DNA of 64,000 nt, taken from contig CAYNZH010000008.1 in the NCBI GenBank assembly GCA_964401685.1, positions 1 to 64,000 on the forward strand. Reading direction: 5' to 3'. Below, in pieces: positions 17,969 to 27,006 of this stretch. A program made the position numbers and the translations under genes. The notes beneath the pieces are model-generated. The model was not told the DNA's origin, did not search any database, and saw only the letters and a program-made list of their open reading frames with translations. The stretch's first letter is position 1. Every line of letters begins with the position of its first letter. The DNA is from DASRQK01 sp964401685. GTDB taxonomy: Bacteria; Bacteroidota; Bacteroidia; Sphingobacteriales; Sphingobacteriaceae.

Positions 17969-19768
17969 CTAGAGTGCTTCCTTTTCTTGCTCTTCCTCTT
18001 CGAGAAGTTGTTTCTCGTACAGGTCAAAGTATGCGCCACCACGTTTTAGAAGCTGCTCATGGGTGCCTTCCTCTATGATTTTTCCATGGTCGAGCAATAG
18101 AATATGGTCGGCATTTTTGATTGTGGAAATTCTGTGTGCAATGAAAATACAGCTTTTATCTTTCATACTTTCGCGCAAATTTCTCAATATTGTTTCTTCC
18201 GTGCTGGTATCTACGGCCGAAAGACAATCATCCAGAATGAGGATATTAGGATTTTTTACCAATGCCCTGGCTATGGATAGCCGCTGTTTCTGACCTCCGG
18301 AAAGGGTGATTCCGCGCTCTCCTATAGTAGTTTCGAATCCTTCCTCAAAGCCGATAATATTATCGTAGACCGCGGCTTTTTTTGCTGCCTGTTCTACTTC
18401 CTGCATCGTAAAATCGTCCAGTCCAAATGCAATATTTCTGGCAATAGTATCCGAAAATAAAAACACATCCTGAGGCACAAATCCTACCTGGGATCTGTAG
18501 GATTGCAGATCGAAAGTCCTTATGTCCTTCCCATCCACAAAGATCTGCCCTTCATCTGCATCATACATGCGCATCACCAGCTGAGCAATCGTTGATTTGC
18601 CCGACCCCGTCCGACCTATAAACGCCACTATTTTGCCCGGTTTTACCTCAAAACTGACGTCCTTAAGCGCTTGAATGCCTGTATCCGGGTAAATGAAGTT
18701 CACATTTTGAAACGCGATATGTCCTTTGATTTCCCGGGCATCCTGTTTTCCAGATAGGATGGAGGGCTGAATCTGCAGAAATTCATTGATACGCTTTTGT
18801 GATGCCGCAGCCCGTTGTATGAGAGAGGTGACCCAAGCAAGTGACATGGCTGGAAAAGTCAGCTGATTAACATAAACGATGAATTCCGCAATATTACCTG
18901 CAGTGATACTTCCCTTTGCCACTTCCAACCCGCCCACATAAACGGTAATAATCGTACTCAGTCCGATCAACAAAAGTATAAGTGGAAAGAACACAGCTTC
19001 CACCCGGACCAAGCTGAGCGTCTTGTCTTTATATTGATTGCTTTCTTTCTTGAAGCCTTTCATCCTGTCATCTTCCCGATTGTAGGTCTTGATGACCCGT
19101 ATACCCGAAAAAGCTTCCTGCACAAAAGAAGAAAGGTGGGACAGCTGACGTTGAATTTGTTCACTCTTCCGGTTGATGATCCGATTGACATACATCAGTA
19201 GGGCGAGCAAAAACGGAATGGGTACCAAGGCATACATGGTCAGCACAGGATTTACACTGAGCATTGCGCTAACAACCATGATGGTCAGAACCACCATGTT
19301 GATCGAGTACATCACCGCGGGTCCCAGATAGGAGCGGACTCTGTTGACATCCTCTGTGATGCGATTCATCAGGTCACCCGTGTTGTTTCTCTTGTAAAAA
19401 GCCCGGTCAAGCACCTGATATTGGGTGTAAATTTCGTTTTTCAGGTCGTATTCAATTCTCCTGGAAGTCAAAATGATCGTTTGCCTCATCAAAAACAAAA
19501 AAAGCCCGCGGATCAATGCGAGCACGAGTACCAGAATTCCAAAAAAAAGTAAGCTGCTCGCAAAGAGACTGTAAATGACTTCTTGCCTATCGAAACCAGC
19601 AAATTGCCTGTAAATATCAATGTTTTCTGTAACCAGATCAAAGGCCACCCGAATCACCTGTGCAGGGAGTACCCCGAAATAGTTTGACACCACGACAAAA
19701 AGAACCCCCGGTATCAGGTGCCATCTGTATTTGTAAAAATATTTATTAAGGTGCCAGAGGTGTTTCAT
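17969..19768 (-). CDS. ABC transporter ATP-binding/permease protein (MsbA/LmrA-like exporter)
   Basis: This half-transporter of about 599 residues has six membrane segments in the first 300 or so. The nucleotide-binding domain carries Walker A 'GRTGSGKST' near residue 385, 'LSGGQKQRLSIARAL' and 'ILILDDCLSAVD'. The Walker B Asp is followed by Asp (DDCLSAVD) where most relatives have the catalytic Glu (DEATSALD). That replacement often marks the weaker site of a heterodimeric exporter, so a partner encoded elsewhere is possible. The ATG at 19768 is the first in frame. It is divergent from nusB. Confidence 0.92.
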   Translation of the reverse strand: MKHLWHLNKYFYKYRWHLIPGVLFVVVSNYFGVLPAQVIRVAFDLVTENIDIYRQFAGFDRQEVIYSLFASSLLFFGILVLVLALIRGLFLFLMRQTIILTSRRIEYDLKNEIYTQYQVLDRAFYKRNNTGDLMNRITEDVNRVRSYLGPAVMYSINMVVLTIMVVSAMLSVNPVLTMYALVPIPFLLALLMYVNRIINRKSEQIQRQLSHLSSFVQEAFSGIRVIKTYNREDDRMKGFKKESNQYKDKTLSLVRVEAVFFPLILLLIGLSTIITVYVGGLEVAKGSITAGNIAEFIVYVNQLTFPAMSLAWVTSLIQRAAASQKRINEFLQIQPSILSGKQDAREIKGHIAFQNVNFIYPDTGIQALKDVSFEVKPGKIVAFIGRTGSGKSTIAQLVMRMYDADEGQIFVDGKDIRTFDLQSYRSQVGFVPQDVFLFSDTIARNIAFGLDDFTMQEVEQAAKKAAVYDNIIGFEEGFETTIGERGITLSGGQKQRLSIARALVKNPNILILDDCLSAVDTSTEETILRNLRESMKDKSCIFIAHRISTIKNADHILLLDHGKIIEEGTHEQLLKRGGAYFDLYEKQLLEEEEQEKEAL

Positions 19769-19809
19769 CTTCAAGGGCAAAAATACGAAATAATAACCAT
19801 TAATTTTTA

Positions 19810-19817
19810 TATCTTTG
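19810..19817 (+). promoter_or_regulatory. candidate -7 element of the nusB operon
   Basis: TATCTTTG matches the Bacteroidetes -7 element TAnnTTTG and lies 26 bases upstream of the nusB ATG. No good TTTG is found 19-20 bases before it, so confidence is limited. Confidence 0.4.
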
Positions 19818-19843
19818 CGGTGAAATAAAACGTTCTTTAATAT

Positions 19844-20791
19844 ATGCTAAATCGGAGACATTTAAGAGTCAGGGTATTACAAACAGTTTATGCCTACCAA
19901 GTTTCAGATGAGAAGGAAGTGTCCAAGTATGAGAAACATTTGTTGAAAAGTATTGACGAGGTTTATCAATTGTACATCTGGACGTTGAACCTGATCGAAG
20001 AAGTCACCGCACAGGCCATTCGGGATGCCGATGAACGGGCAAACAAATTTCTACCCACAGCGGAGGATTTGAATGTCGATACCAAGTTGGAGTCCAATAC
20101 CTTTGTTCTCGCTTTGCAGCAAAATCCTGCCTACATTTCCGCGATGAAAAAATACAAGGTTTCCTGGTCCTTCGATCCGGAAATCGCCAGAGACCTGTTT
20201 CATCAACTGAAGGCGACCACTGAATATACCGCGTACTTGCAACAAACGGACCGATCCATCGCTGCGGAAAAGGACATAATCAGATTCTTGTTCAGGAAGC
20301 TGATTTTGAATTCGCCTTTGGTGGACCAGGCCTTTGAGACGCGTTTTATCAATTGGACCATTGATAAAGATGTGCTTCAGGCGATGATTTCCAAAACTCT
20401 TAAAAACTTTTCAAGTGAAATTCCCGCGCAGAACCAACTTGCTTCGCTTACCCACAACTGGGAGGAAGACAAGGAGTTTGCCTTAGATCTACTTCGCCAT
20501 GTGATTCGTTTTGAAAGTGATTATTATCAGATGATCAATGAAAAAACAAAAAATTGGGAGACCGAACGTATAGCAATGATGGATGTGCTTTTGATGCGGA
20601 TGGCGATTTGCGAGTTACTGAATTTTCCGTCTATTCCGGTTAAAGTCACGATGAACGAATATATAGATATGGCCAAAGGATTTAGTACGATGAAGAGTAG
20701 CACCTTTATCAACGGAATTTTGGACAAAATTCTTCATGATTTGCAAAACGGAAATAGAATCCATAAAAATCAAAGAGGACTAAAAGATTAA
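19844..20791 (+). CDS. nusB: transcription antitermination protein NusB
   Basis: This 315-residue protein has the NusB start 'MLNRRHLRVRVLQTVYAYQ' and the NusB C-terminal fold in 'ETERIAMMDVLLMRMAICELL' and 'VKVTMNEYIDMAKGFSTMKSSTFINGILDKI'. It is about twice the length of the proteobacterial protein because a middle region of some 170 residues is inserted; such long forms are normal in Bacteroidota. NusB joins NusE/S10 at boxA RNA during rRNA transcription. It leads a plus-strand operon with a DUF1573 lipoprotein, yajC, ybbR and coaE. Confidence 0.93.
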   Translation: MLNRRHLRVRVLQTVYAYQVSDEKEVSKYEKHLLKSIDEVYQLYIWTLNLIEEVTAQAIRDADERANKFLPTAEDLNVDTKLESNTFVLALQQNPAYISAMKKYKVSWSFDPEIARDLFHQLKATTEYTAYLQQTDRSIAAEKDIIRFLFRKLILNSPLVDQAFETRFINWTIDKDVLQAMISKTLKNFSSEIPAQNQLASLTHNWEEDKEFALDLLRHVIRFESDYYQMINEKTKNWETERIAMMDVLLMRMAICELLNFPSIPVKVTMNEYIDMAKGFSTMKSSTFINGILDKILHDLQNGNRIHKNQRGLKD

Positions 20792-20793
20792 AT

Positions 20794-21243
20794 ATGATGA
20801 AAGTTGTTTTGGGTATTTTTTTGTTAGCAGCACTATGGAGCTGCGGTTCTACAGAGGAGCGGCAGGACCAATTTGTTCAGAGCGATGTCGCGGAAGCTGC
20901 GTCGGAGTCAAACCATGTTGGTGCAGACGCTGTGTTTTCGGCGACTGAAGACTCCTACGATTTCGGAGTGATTACAGAGGGAGAAAAAGCATCTCACGTA
21001 TTTGAGTTCAGCAATAATGGCACGGAACCTTTGATTATAAATGAGGTTTCCGCTTCTTGCGGGTGTACTACGCCGTCGTTTTCGCGTACCCCAATTGCTC
21101 CTGGACAAAAGGGTTCTATTGAGGTTGTCTACGACTCCGCGGGCCAGGCTCCCGGGAAGCAGCACAAGGTCATTGTCGTTTCTACCAATGCACGCGAAAA
21201 AATTCAGACGCTGCACCTTCGGGGTGAAGTTATTCCTAAGTAA
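20794..21243 (+). CDS. DUF1573 domain lipoprotein
   Basis: This 149-residue lipoprotein has lipobox LWSC (Cys16) and an acidic linker. A single DUF1573 immunoglobulin-like domain spans about residues 50-147: 'YDFGVITEGEKASHVFEFSNNGTEPLIINEVSASCGCTTP'-type sequence with the typical CGC motif, then 'PGQKGSIEVVYDS' and a final beta-strand. The family is abundant in Bacteroidota and its role is unknown. It starts 2 bases after nusB and precedes yajC, a conserved order in the phylum. Confidence 0.9.
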   Translation: MMKVVLGIFLLAALWSCGSTEERQDQFVQSDVAEAASESNHVGADAVFSATEDSYDFGVITEGEKASHVFEFSNNGTEPLIINEVSASCGCTTPSFSRTPIAPGQKGSIEVVYDSAGQAPGKQHKVIVVSTNAREKIQTLHLRGEVIPK

Positions 21244-21277
21244 ATTTGTTTATACCAATTTTTTTAATTAATTTTAT

Positions 21278-21586
21278 ATGATAACAAGCATTTTATTGCA
21301 AGCAAACGGTGGGGGGATGCTCGGTTTCCTTCCGATGATTTTGATTATTGTGGTTTTTTACTTCTTTTTGATTCGTCCGCAGATGAAAAAAGCAAAGGAT
21401 CACAAGAAATATATAGAAGCCCTGAAAGTAAACGACAAAGTCGTCACTACAGCTGGAATTCACGGAAGAATCGTCGAGATCGCCGACACCACCTTCTTGA
21501 TTGACGTCGGTAGCGGCGTAAAGATGCGTTTTGACAGGACTGCAGTATCCTTGGACGCAAGCAAATCTCAAGAAACAAAAGCCTGA
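21278..21586 (+). CDS. yajC: preprotein translocase subunit YajC
   Basis: This 102-residue protein has one membrane segment (about 14-35) followed by the diagnostic 'FLIRPQMKKAKDHKKY' and 'VVTTAGIHGRIVEI', then a small cytoplasmic beta-domain. YajC associates with SecDF at the Sec translocon. A hairpin with the form of an intrinsic terminator follows immediately, although ybbR continues on the same strand. Confidence 0.95.
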   Translation: MITSILLQANGGGMLGFLPMILIIVVFYFFLIRPQMKKAKDHKKYIEALKVNDKVVTTAGIHGRIVEIADTTFLIDVGSGVKMRFDRTAVSLDASKSQETKA

Positions 21587-21604
21587 TCCAGGTTTCAGAT
21601 GTTT

Positions 21605-21645
21605 AAAAACGCCTGGTTCCTGTTTTTTGGGTGCCGGGCGTTTTT
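21605..21645 (+). terminator. rho-independent terminator after yajC
   Basis: AAAAACGCCTGG (21605-21616) pairs with CCGGGCGTTTTT (21634-21645) to give a 12-bp stem with one G-U pair, followed by a further T-run. It lies between yajC and ybbR and may partly separate their expression. Confidence 0.75.
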
Positions 21646-21658
21646 AGTTTTTTAGGCA

Positions 21659-22597
21659 ATGGCTTTAGACAATTCTCAGCGACGCAAATTGAGCATTTTT
21701 GTAAAATGCTTGATCTTCTCGGTTATTGCGTGGATGCTTTTCGCAATATCTAATCTGTATGTCTATACCAAGCCGGTCGGCCTTATTTATACTAATGTTC
21801 CTGAAAGTCGTGCTTTCAGGCCACTACAGCCCGATAGTGCCCTTCTGAGAATAGAAGCTTCCGGCTGGCAGCTTCTCTTTTCCTCTATTTTACGGGAAGA
21901 AAAAACGGTGGACGTGGATCTCAGCGGTCTCATCGAACGGGAGTGGATCGTGTTCTCAAACCAGATCGGTTATATCAACCGTCAGTTTCCATCCAACCAG
22001 CGTGTTGTTTCCCTTTCGCCGGATACCTTGTTCTTTGATTTTTCCACCCAGACCGAAAAGAAAGTTCCCGTCGTCGTGCGCCACGATCTTCAGTTTGATC
22101 GCCAGTTTGGTCTGATAGACAGGCCCCAACTTTCTTCGGAATATGTTACAGTCAGGGGAGCGTCTGAGGAAATTGCTGCCATTGACTATGTTGCAACCGA
22201 TACGCTTCGGGCAAAAGGCATTGACGGAAGTGTGCGCCATACCCTGGGTCTGGACGTACGCAACTATGATAATGTCAAAGTCTTGCCCGCTCATATAGAT
22301 GTACTTTTTCCTGTTGGTGAACTCACTGAGAAAATCCTTCAAATCCCTATTTCCGTAGTGAACGATGATGTGGTAAGATCCGTTAAAGTCCTTCCAAGTA
22401 AAGTGAGTCTGACAGTTCTGGTATCTTTACGGGATTACACCTCCCTGAGTAGTAGTGACTTTGAAGCTGTGGTGGATTTGAAATCATGGACCGACTGGCA
22501 GGTGGAGTCTCTACCCGTAACTATTACACGCAAACCTGAATTTTGCCAAATCGTTCGCATGGAACCTCAAAACGTAGATTTTTTTGTCAACAACTAA
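21659..22597 (+). CDS. YbbR-like domain protein
   Basis: This 312-residue protein has one N-terminal membrane segment (about 15-37), and the rest should lie outside the cytoplasm. It is beta-rich with repeats resembling YbbR domains, for example 'RPQLSSEYVTVRGASEEIAAIDYVATD' near 160-190. YbbR/CdaR proteins regulate the c-di-AMP cyclase CdaA in Firmicutes. No cyclase gene is in this window, so the role here is open. It lies immediately before coaE. Confidence 0.75.
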   Translation: MALDNSQRRKLSIFVKCLIFSVIAWMLFAISNLYVYTKPVGLIYTNVPESRAFRPLQPDSALLRIEASGWQLLFSSILREEKTVDVDLSGLIEREWIVFSNQIGYINRQFPSNQRVVSLSPDTLFFDFSTQTEKKVPVVVRHDLQFDRQFGLIDRPQLSSEYVTVRGASEEIAAIDYVATDTLRAKGIDGSVRHTLGLDVRNYDNVKVLPAHIDVLFPVGELTEKILQIPISVVNDDVVRSVKVLPSKVSLTVLVSLRDYTSLSSSDFEAVVDLKSWTDWQVESLPVTITRKPEFCQIVRMEPQNVDFFVNN

Positions 22598-22615
22598 ATG
22601 GAGAATGCACGTCAT

Positions 22616-23215
22616 ATGCTAAGAATTGGAATTACCGGAGGCATTGGAAGTGGTAAATCGACCGTTTGTCGTGTTTTCAACAGCCTAGGTATCCCCACTT
22701 TTGATGCCGACGCCGTAGGAAAGTCCATAATGACTACCAATTCTCACCTCATGATGCGGATTAAAGAAGTTTTTGGCCCCGAATCTTATGACGAAAACGG
22801 TCAGCTGAACAGGGCTTTTCTTGCGGCACAGGTGTTCAACGACGACACTGCGCTTCAGCAGTTAAACGCGCTTGTTCATCCAGTAGTGATCGCAGCGGGC
22901 AATAGCTGGTTCGAACGCCAGCATAACGTTCCTTATGCGTTAAAAGAAGCGGCTCTCTTGTTCGAAAGCGGATCCTATAAAGCCCACGATTACAACATCC
23001 TCGTCTACGCCTCAGAAGAAGTGCGCATTCAAAGAGTCATGGCGCGGGACCGGGTCGGCGCAGAGCAAGTAAGGCAACGTATTGCAAAGCAAATGCCCGA
23101 ACAGGAAAAAAAGTCGCTCGCCGATTTTCTCATCGACAACGACGGAACCCAGCCCCTTATTCCCCAGGTCATGAAGTTGCATGAACATTTTATAGGTCTT
23201 TCTAAACATGCCTGA
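22616..23215 (+). CDS. coaE: dephospho-CoA kinase
   Basis: CoaE phosphorylates dephospho-CoA in the last step of coenzyme A synthesis. The P-loop GGIGSGKST lies near the N-terminus. 'FDADAVGKSIM' is the CoA-substrate segment, and 'VYASEEVRIQRVMARD' is the lid-like region. From the ATG at 22616 (MLRIGITGG) the length is 199 residues, normal for the family. An ATG at 22598 directly after the ybbR stop is an alternative that adds six residues. The end overlaps the next gene by 8 bases. Confidence 0.93.
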   Translation: MLRIGITGGIGSGKSTVCRVFNSLGIPTFDADAVGKSIMTTNSHLMMRIKEVFGPESYDENGQLNRAFLAAQVFNDDTALQQLNALVHPVVIAAGNSWFERQHNVPYALKEAALLFESGSYKAHDYNILVYASEEVRIQRVMARDRVGAEQVRQRIAKQMPEQEKKSLADFLIDNDGTQPLIPQVMKLHEHFIGLSKHA

Positions 23216-24155
23216 GATTCTGAATGATTTCCTGGTGCGACAAAACAGCGGGTTTTATTGCCGATACGGCGACTTTTACATAGATCCCTTACTTCCCGTC
23301 CCACGCGCTGTGATATCACACGGCCATGGGGACCATGCCACCCCTGGGCACAGCGTAAACTTCTGTACCGCACCTACGGAAGCCATTATGAGCTACCGAT
23401 ATTCCAAAGTGCACTTGCATCAATTTTCCGTCCACGCTTATGATCAACCGTTCGAGATCGGCGGCGTACGACTAAGATTCATTCCCGCAGGCCATATGCT
23501 CGGATCCGCACAAATTCTGATGGAATTTCAGGGAGTTCGCTATCTGTATTCAGGAGACATCAAATTGCAAGAAGATGCTACCTGCGAACCGCTCCACTTT
23601 GTCAAGGCCGATGTTCTGATCACAGAGAGCACATTCGCCGATCCCCAAGTCATCCATCCCGACCCAGTCGGTGAAATCCAAAAGCTCAATAGCGTCCAGC
23701 AAAATATCATGCTCGGGACTTATTCCCTTGGTAAAGCCCAAAGACTGACCCGGCTAATCACGCAGTACTGCCCCAGCAAAGACCTTCTGATCCATCGCGG
23801 AATCCTGCCCTTTCATCACCTCTACAAAAGTTTTGGTTTTGATCCCGGCAGCTTCGCGCCTTACAACCGCAAGGATATGAAAGCCGTGCCGCCCAACAAG
23901 ATATACTTGGTCCCGCCTATGACCTTTAGATCATACCTAAGGGCAAAAAACGTGGTGCGTGCCTTTGCTTCAGGGTGGAAGCACCTACAGCAAAATAATG
24001 CCCTTTCCGTTTTGATCTCCGACCACGTTGATTGGCCGGATCTCATGAGGTATATAGATAGCGTCTCACCTAAAGAGCTATGGACCGTACACGGAGAAGG
24101 AAAGCATCTGAAGCAGTATTTCCAAGGACATATTCCAGTCAAAACCATCGACTGA
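23208..24155 (+). CDS. MBL-fold exonuclease-like protein (DNA-ligase-associated type)
   Basis: This 315-residue metallo-beta-lactamase-fold protein carries 'SHGHGDHATPG' (HxHxDH metal motif) near residue 40, 'AGHMLGSAQI' near 95, 'YSGDIKLQ' near 115 and 'SDHVDWPDL' near 270. This order matches mRNA-3'-end-processing/SNM1-like nucleases and the putative exonucleases that are often linked to an ATP-dependent DNA ligase. Here the ligase and helicase partners are absent and the neighbour is coaE (8-base overlap). Nuclease activity is inferred from the fold. Confidence 0.8.
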   Translation: MPEILNDFLVRQNSGFYCRYGDFYIDPLLPVPRAVISHGHGDHATPGHSVNFCTAPTEAIMSYRYSKVHLHQFSVHAYDQPFEIGGVRLRFIPAGHMLGSAQILMEFQGVRYLYSGDIKLQEDATCEPLHFVKADVLITESTFADPQVIHPDPVGEIQKLNSVQQNIMLGTYSLGKAQRLTRLITQYCPSKDLLIHRGILPFHHLYKSFGFDPGSFAPYNRKDMKAVPPNKIYLVPPMTFRSYLRAKNVVRAFASGWKHLQQNNALSVLISDHVDWPDLMRYIDSVSPKELWTVHGEGKHLKQYFQGHIPVKTID

Positions 24156-25121
24156 TTACTCGTGCCATTCCTCCCTTCCCAGAATTCGCTTTCCATCGGC
24201 GGATACCTTTATTGTGTCCAAGAGCGCTGCATCATCAATGAGGCTGATTAGATCTGGCTGTCCCGCATCTACCCAGGCGGAGAACCAAAAGCTTGCCACT
24301 TGCCGAATTGATTCCCGCATCCTACGTTCCACCATGCCCCTCAGGCCGTCATGGTAAGCGACAGTGTAAGCTTCAGAATAGTTGCGATTGGCGACAAGAT
24401 TCCTTTCGACGAAGGCATACTTTCGGTCCAATCTAAAAGACTGATCGAGCTCTTTTTCAACGGTGAGCACAGAATCGACCAGGCGGTGACTTTCCTGAAT
24501 AATGTGCCATGCCGCATCCAGCGGGGATCCTATATACTTGGCGCGGCCCACAAAAAAATCATAGTCCCGGGCGAACCTTTCGGGTAGGCGGCTTTCCCAA
24601 AAAGCATGAATCCCCCGTTGATTGGTCATATGTCCGTTGTAGTTTTGTGTCGTATGCAAGGGGACGTGGGCATCGGCGACATAGTGTCCCAAGTCAGCGG
24701 AATGTCTCAGAATCCCACGGAGATCCTTATTTGCAAAGGAAAACGTGAGCTGTCTGTAACTTCGCTCAATTTGCCAGGGAATGATCCCCGTCGCTAGAAG
24801 TCTCCTTTCAGAAAACTTTTCTGTCGCGGCCTTCCAGGGTAAAGGAGCAGAGAGCGCCCCGTCCTCACCCTCATACAATGCGTCCAAATCAATATAGTGA
24901 CGGGGCGACTCTGCTGTATCCACATAACATCGCTTATCTGCAGCCACAGCGTTTTCGACAATGTACTCCATATGTTGCCGGTAAAACTGGCTGAGATTTA
25001 CAGGCAAAGAGAATATGGCTTGGCGATTGATTTGTTTATGGGCAAAAAAACCCCAAGACGAGCACATCAAAACAACAATAACCAAGACAAATCCCCTTAA
25101 AATACTATTTCTATTCGCCAT
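24156..25121 (-). CDS. zinc-dependent phospholipase C / S1-P1 nuclease-like secreted protein
   Basis: This protein of about 321 residues has an N-terminal signal or membrane segment. After it comes 'SWGFFAHKQINRQA': a Trp and a nearby His at the start of the mature protein, as in bacterial phospholipase C and S1/P1 nucleases where the N-terminal Trp binds zinc. Further ligands are visible in 'DLGHYVADAHVPLHTTQNYNGH' and 'HAFWESRLPERF'. The substrate could be phospholipid or nucleic acid. ATG at 25121 is the first in frame and is preceded by AGGAAGG. Its stop codon directly abuts that of the convergent MBL gene. Confidence 0.75.
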   Translation of the reverse strand: MANRNSILRGFVLVIVVLMCSSWGFFAHKQINRQAIFSLPVNLSQFYRQHMEYIVENAVAADKRCYVDTAESPRHYIDLDALYEGEDGALSAPLPWKAATEKFSERRLLATGIIPWQIERSYRQLTFSFANKDLRGILRHSADLGHYVADAHVPLHTTQNYNGHMTNQRGIHAFWESRLPERFARDYDFFVGRAKYIGSPLDAAWHIIQESHRLVDSVLTVEKELDQSFRLDRKYAFVERNLVANRNYSEAYTVAYHDGLRGMVERRMRESIRQVASFWFSAWVDAGQPDLISLIDDAALLDTIKVSADGKRILGREEWHE

Positions 25122-25145
25122 ACTCAATTTACCCTTCCTGCTGTG

Positions 25146-25153
25146 CAAATATA
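25146..25153 (-). promoter_or_regulatory. candidate -7 element of the phospholipase-like gene
   Basis: On the minus strand TATATTTG (25146-25153) matches the Bacteroidetes -7 element and lies 24 bases upstream of the ATG, with AGGAAGG between them. No clear -33 element is seen. Confidence 0.4.
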
Positions 25154-25243
25154 AGTATATAATAAGATTATTTTATTCTTTTAAATTAAAAATTTACTAA
25201 CAAGTTTTTAACAATTATTTCTTAGCTTTGCATAGAACGAGCG

Positions 25244-26233
25244 ATGAAGGTATTGTATGCCATACAAGGAACAGGGAACGGACACCTAAGCAGGGCATTC
25301 GATATAGCGCCTTGCCTGCAAAAGCGGGCCGAGGTAGATATATTGGTGAGTGGGACCCAGGCAGACTTAAAACTGCCCTTCGAGGTGAAGTATCGTCTGA
25401 CTGGTCTAAGCTTTGTTTTTGGAAAGGCCGGTGGAGTAGACCTATGGGCAACCTTTATGAAAGCGCGCATTAGACGCTTAATTTCGGAAATCAACGCGCT
25501 TCCCGTAGAGAATTACGATTTAGTCATCTCAGATTTTGAGCCGGTTTCAGCCTGGGCTTGTAATCTCCGGGATAAACTATGTATTGGATTGAGCCACCAA
25601 GTCGGGGCTTTGGATCCCATGGCACCCAAAGCACAGGAAGTCGATCTTATGGGTCGGTTCATCATGAAAAATTACGCGCCCACACCCATTGGGTATGGCT
25701 TTCATTTTAGGGCCTATTCTCCGCAAACTTATACACCACTCATCCGCCAGCAGATTCGCCAACTAAAACCTTCAGACCGTGGGCATTATACGGTTTATCT
25801 GCCAGCGTACGACGATCAGCGATTATTGGAAAATCTGAGCCAGTTTCCGGACACCGTCTGGCACGTGTTTTCCAAGCACAACAAAACCCCGGTCAGCTAT
25901 GGCAACGTCACGGTGCGGCCTATTGAGAGCGAGCCCTTTGTTGAGAGTCTTGCGCACTCGCGGGGAGTACTTTGTGGTGCGGGATTTGAAACTCCAGCTG
26001 AAGCCCTGTTTCTAGGAAAAAAGCTGATGGTCATTCCGATGAAAAACCAATACGAACAGCATTTGAACGCAGTTGCGCTCACCGAATTAGGCATCCCAAT
26101 ACTCCCTTCATTGAACGAAAAGCATTACGGGTTGTTGAGAAATTGGCTTGATGAACCCCAATATATTGCGGTGAACTATCCTGATCAGACTCAATCGATT
26201 GTGGACGAAATTTTAAATCGCTATGGTGCATGA
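25244..26233 (+). CDS. glycosyltransferase family protein (MJ1255/GT1-like)
   Basis: This 329-residue GT-B type protein starts with 'MKVLYAIQGTGNGHLSRA', the glycine-rich first loop of GT1/MurG-like enzymes. The C-terminal nucleotide-sugar region has 'SRGVLCGAGFETPAEALFLGKKLMVIPMKNQYEQ', typical of this family. Acceptor and sugar donor cannot be told from sequence. It is a single plus-strand gene between the phospholipase-like gene (divergent) and dedA. A TAGCTTTG -7-like element lies at 25223-25230. Confidence 0.85.
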   Translation: MKVLYAIQGTGNGHLSRAFDIAPCLQKRAEVDILVSGTQADLKLPFEVKYRLTGLSFVFGKAGGVDLWATFMKARIRRLISEINALPVENYDLVISDFEPVSAWACNLRDKLCIGLSHQVGALDPMAPKAQEVDLMGRFIMKNYAPTPIGYGFHFRAYSPQTYTPLIRQQIRQLKPSDRGHYTVYLPAYDDQRLLENLSQFPDTVWHVFSKHNKTPVSYGNVTVRPIESEPFVESLAHSRGVLCGAGFETPAEALFLGKKLMVIPMKNQYEQHLNAVALTELGIPILPSLNEKHYGLLRNWLDEPQYIAVNYPDQTQSIVDEILNRYGA

Positions 26234-26301
26234 AGTTGTGAAACCAGCCGAATTTCTGGCATAGTTTTTACAGGTGATTATATCATGCTCAACTAGATAC
26301 A

Positions 26302-27006
26302 GTGAACGAATTTTTAGATTTTTTTAATGGTTTGACCGATCCCGAATGGATCGTAGAACACGGTGGACTATATTTATTATTATTCATAATATTTGCAGAA
26401 ACTGGAATCTTCATAGGCTTTTTCCTTCCCGGGGATCCCATATTGTTTATTGCCGGAATTATTATCGCAAATCTTCCTTTGGCACCAGCTGAGTCGGCCG
26501 TTACCCTCCTTTATTGGATTGGTGCCATGTCCCTCGCTGGCATTCTAGGCAATTTTGTGGGCTATTGGACAGGGAAGAAGTTTGGGGTATACCTCCTTCA
26601 GCGCGAAGACACCTGGATTTATAAGAAAAAGCACCTTCGGAAAGCCGAGGAATTTTACCATCGCCGAGGCGGAGGAGCTATTATTCTCGCACGTTTTCTA
26701 CCCATAGTCCGGACTTTTGCGCCCATTATTGCCGGAATTGTAGGGATGGATTTCAAGAAATTTGTATTTTACAATATTACTGGTGGGATTTTATGGGTAG
26801 GAAGTTTGGTGACGCTGGGATACATGCTCGGTGAGAATACCTGGGTCAAAAGCAATTTGGAATATGTGATTTTGGCCATCGTTCTGCTTGCTACCAGTCC
26901 TGTATTGATCAAAATGTTCAGCGGGAAGAAGGAAACCCCTGCGCAGGAGCCGGTTCATGCTCAGGAAGAAAACAAAGAAGTAGATGAGGAGGTCGAACAA
27001 ATTTAA
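26302..27006 (+). CDS. DedA family membrane protein, GTG start
   Basis: This 234-residue protein has the DedA/SNARE-associated signature: 'ETGIFIGFFLPGDPILFIAG' near residues 35-50, 'GNFVGYWTGKKFG' near 90-100, and 'FLPIVRTFAPIIAGIVGM' near 135-150, with four to five membrane segments and an acidic tail. Relatives act as lipid scramblases or flippases, for example of undecaprenyl phosphate carriers. The frame starts with GTG at 26302; an in-frame stop lies upstream with no ATG, and the next Met is past the first membrane segment. It overlaps the aldo/keto reductase gene by 23 bases. Confidence 0.9.
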   Translation: MNEFLDFFNGLTDPEWIVEHGGLYLLLFIIFAETGIFIGFFLPGDPILFIAGIIIANLPLAPAESAVTLLYWIGAMSLAGILGNFVGYWTGKKFGVYLLQREDTWIYKKKHLRKAEEFYHRRGGGAIILARFLPIVRTFAPIIAGIVGMDFKKFVFYNITGGILWVGSLVTLGYMLGENTWVKSNLEYVILAIVLLATSPVLIKMFSGKKETPAQEPVHAQEENKEVDEEVEQI

